A stretch of 50,537 nucleotides of DNA. Source: DATELY01 sp035276085. GTDB taxonomy: Bacteria > Pseudomonadota > Gammaproteobacteria > Steroidobacterales > Steroidobacteraceae. The notes beneath the pieces were generated by a model that ran no database searches, was not told the DNA's origin, and saw only the letters and a program-made list of their open reading frames with translations. Shown piece by piece: positions 48,582 to 50,537 of the stretch (position 1 is its first letter; each line of letters begins with the position of its first letter). The stretch is from positions 1-50,537 of the forward strand of contig DATELY010000083.1 in NCBI GenBank assembly GCA_035276085.1, given 5' to 3'. Position numbers and translations under genes: made by a program.

Positions 48582-49607
48582 ATGGCAATCAGCAGTTTGG
48601 ATGGGATGGGATTGAACAGGTCGTCCCCGGAATCGCCCGCCACCCGGCCCGTGCAATCAGAACGGCCGCTGACGATCACTCGCGACATGCCGCTCTTCAT
48701 CGTCATGAATGCACGCTCGGGTGCCCGCGATTTCGAAGAATGTCGCCGCGCCATTGCCAATGTGTTCGAACGCGCCGGTCAACCGCACGAGTTCCTGCTC
48801 ATTCATCATCCGCAAGAAATCGTCCCCATCGCCGAGCGCGCGGCCGAGCTCGGCAGGACACGCAACGGCGCCGTGATCGCCTCCGGCGGGGACGGCACGA
48901 TCAACGCGCTCGCTCAACGCGTGCTGCCGACCTTGCGGCCGTTCGGCATCCTGCCGAAGGGCACGTTCAATTACTTCGCACGCGTGCACGGCATCCCGCT
49001 GGATCTGGAAGAGGCGGCAACGGCGCTGCTTGCAGGACGTATCACGCCCGTGCAGGTCGGCGCAGTCAACGATCGCATCTTTCTCGTGAATGCCAGCCTC
49101 GGATTGCATCCGCAGATGCTGCAGGATCGCGAGCAGTACACGAAGCGATACGGACGTCACCGCTTCATCGCCCTCTTGGCGGGATTGCGAACGGTGTTTC
49201 GCGAGCGCAAACAGCTCAACATCCGCATCGAGCACGATCAGGAAGAGGAGAACGTGCGCACGCCATCGCTCTTCATCAGCAACAATTCGCTGCAGCTGGA
49301 GCAGGTGGGCTTGCCCGAAGCGGAGTCGGTCGAACACTGGCGGCTCGCTGCGATCATCATGAAGCCGGTTGGGTCGACGGCGCTGCTGAAGCTGGCGTTG
49401 CAAGGTGCATTGGGCCGCCTGGGCGAAGCCGACAACGTGCGCAGCTTCGAGTTCAAGCGCATGACGGTCACGCCGCGCTCGTCGCTCAGCGGTCAGCGCA
49501 TGCACGTGGCGACGGATGGCGAGCGCGGGTCGATGCGTGCGCCGTTGCACTTCTCGCTGACACCGCAGCCGCTGATGTTGATCAAACCGCCTGCGGGGAC
49601 CACGTGA
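48582..49607 (+). CDS. Diacylglycerol-kinase-family lipid kinase
   Basis: 341 residues. The DAGK catalytic domain begins at MPLFIVMNARSG (residue 36); GGDGTIN is at 102-108, followed by FGILPKGTFNYFARVHGIPLD (the LPxGTxNdfA motif in altered form). It should transfer phosphate from ATP to a lipid or long-chain base. The first ATG is 48582, but the family N-terminus starts at 48687; neither has a strong ribosome site. The stop overlaps the GTG of the next gene (GTGA), so kinase and metallophosphoesterase are coupled. Confidence 0.9.
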   Translation: MAISSLDGMGLNRSSPESPATRPVQSERPLTITRDMPLFIVMNARSGARDFEECRRAIANVFERAGQPHEFLLIHHPQEIVPIAERAAELGRTRNGAVIASGGDGTINALAQRVLPTLRPFGILPKGTFNYFARVHGIPLDLEEAATALLAGRITPVQVGAVNDRIFLVNASLGLHPQMLQDREQYTKRYGRHRFIALLAGLRTVFRERKQLNIRIEHDQEEENVRTPSLFISNNSLQLEQVGLPEAESVEHWRLAAIIMKPVGSTALLKLALQGALGRLGEADNVRSFEFKRMTVTPRSSLSGQRMHVATDGERGSMRAPLHFSLTPQPLMLIKPPAGTT

Positions 49608-50470
49608 GCGTGCTGTTGCAGATCTCCGATCCACACTTCGGCACCGAGCAAGCGCCGGTGGTCGCAGCGCTCCTGGAGCTCGCGGGCCAGTTGCAACCGG
49701 ATGTCGCCTTGTTCTCCGGCGACATCACGCAACGTGCGCGGCGCGCTCAATGGCGTGGCGCAGAAACCTTCGCGAAGCGACTGCCTGCGAAGCAGGTGCT
49801 CGCCATTCCGGGGAACCACGACATTCCGCTCTTCAATGTGTTCGCACGCGCGTTCGCGCCGTACGCCGGGTATGCCAGCGCATTCGGTCGCGCGCTGGAG
49901 CCTGAGCTCGACCTGCCGGACATGCTGGTGCTGTGTCTGAACACGACGCGTCCGCGGCGACACAAGGATGGAGAAGTGTCGATGGAACAGATCGACCGTG
50001 TGTGCTCGCGCTTGCTGCGCGCGCGGCGCGAGCAGCTTCGCATCGTGGTGACGCATCAGCCCGTGCATGTGATTCGTCCCAACGACGAGTGCAACCTGCT
50101 GCATGGCGCCGAACTGGCCGTGCGTCGCTGGATCGATGCCGGTGCCGATCTCCTCATCGGTGGGCACATCCATTTGCCCTACGTGCGACCGCTCTCGGAG
50201 CGTTACCCGGGATTGCCACGCCGGGGTTGGTGCGTGCAGGCAGGCACCGCACTCTCGCACCGGGTGCGCGGCAGCATTCCCAATTCGGTCAACATCGTCC
50301 GCCATGACGCCGCGCTCACCTGCACCGTAGAACGGTGGGACTTCAGCCTCACCCGTCTGCAGTTCGAGCCCGTCGAGACGCACGCGCTTGCGCTCGAACG
50401 CGCTACAGCCGCGACGCGGACGGAGGAGCAGGAAGTTGCGAATCAGTTCGCGACGAGTGTGCAGGGGTGA
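49604..50470 (+). CDS. Calcineurin-like metallophosphoesterase
   Basis: 288 residues. Two-metal phosphoesterase motifs: SDPHFG (D9, H11), SGDIT (D40), GNHD (about 70-73), THQPV and GGHIHLP. It resembles CpdA-type cyclic-nucleotide phosphodiesterases and other small phosphoesterases; substrate not determined. It starts with GTG overlapping the DAGK stop and is the second gene of that operon. The C-terminus (TEEQEVANQF) looks complete. It could remove phosphate from the lipid made by its partner, but that is inference. Confidence 0.9.
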   Translation: MSVLLQISDPHFGTEQAPVVAALLELAGQLQPDVALFSGDITQRARRAQWRGAETFAKRLPAKQVLAIPGNHDIPLFNVFARAFAPYAGYASAFGRALEPELDLPDMLVLCLNTTRPRRHKDGEVSMEQIDRVCSRLLRARREQLRIVVTHQPVHVIRPNDECNLLHGAELAVRRWIDAGADLLIGGHIHLPYVRPLSERYPGLPRRGWCVQAGTALSHRVRGSIPNSVNIVRHDAALTCTVERWDFSLTRLQFEPVETHALALERATAATRTEEQEVANQFATSVQG

Positions 50471-50491
50471 TGTTGCTTGGGTTCGTGGCGC

Positions 50492-50535
50492 TGCCCCCAC
50501 CCCAACCCTCCCCCGCTGCGCAGGGGAGGGGGCAA
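50492..50535. repeat. Palindromic repeat R2 (copy d), truncated by window end
   Basis: TGCCCCCACCCCAACCCTCC and CCCGCTGCGCAGGGGAGGGG. Same family as copies a-c. Confidence 0.75.
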
Positions 50536-50537
50536 GA

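Overview
The window is high-GC bacterial DNA with densely packed genes, short Shine-Dalgarno sequences and frequent GTG/TTG starts. It encodes a TonB-dependent outer-membrane receptor, a lipobox esterase, a UrcA-family protein, PAS/GGDEF/EAL signalling and a giant hybrid histidine kinase. Together these fit a Gram-negative proteobacterium, most likely a gammaproteobacterium of the Steroidobacter type; that placement is inference. I saw no rRNA, tRNA, CRISPR array, phage module or transposase gene.

Layout. 1-10.1 kb: a 1-Cys peroxiredoxin, a small unknown protein, a PAS-PAS-GGDEF-EAL protein, a PPOX flavin/F420-type protein, a WG-repeat protein fused in frame to the tRNA hydroxylase TrhO, a GT4-like glycosyltransferase with altered catalytic motif, and a membrane-anchored phospholipase-D-fold protein. 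10.4-15.1 kb: a 1127-residue hybrid histidine kinase and a PIN-domain toxin-antitoxin pair. 15.1-26.4 kb: lipoprotein esterase, FecR/DUF6600-like secreted protein, LLM oxidoreductase, small membrane protein, BtuF-like protein without signal peptide, ABC exporter, DUF488 protein, MocA-like nucleotidyltransferase and peptide deformylase. 26.6-35.1 kb: TonB-dependent receptor, two OsmC-family genes, a secreted unknown, UrcA, then a LysR regulator divergent from catalase, and a glutathione peroxidase. 35.2-45.4 kb: an eight-gene minus-strand operon with a divergent XRE-cupin regulator. 45.5-50.5 kb: GH15 glycosidase, Vgb-like propeller, and a diacylglycerol-kinase-type gene overlapping a metallophosphoesterase gene.

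The clearest metabolic system is the operon at 35191-44687. It holds four heterotetrameric sarcosine-oxidase-like subunits, a type III glutamine-synthetase-like enzyme, and three split glutamate-synthase-like subunits. This is the complete gene set of the N-methylglutamate pathway (mgdABCD, gmaS, mgsABC), which converts methylamine to ammonia plus a one-carbon unit via gamma-glutamylmethylamide and N-methylglutamate. Substrate is inferred from gene content.

The most unusual feature is non-coding. At least five families of short palindromic intergenic repeats occur here, many of them at junctions of convergent genes, and several supply the stop codon or last residues of a neighbouring gene. 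One family has 20-23 bp terminal inverted repeats bounded by CTAG and looks like a small non-autonomous transposable element; two opposite copies bracket the peptide deformylase gene.
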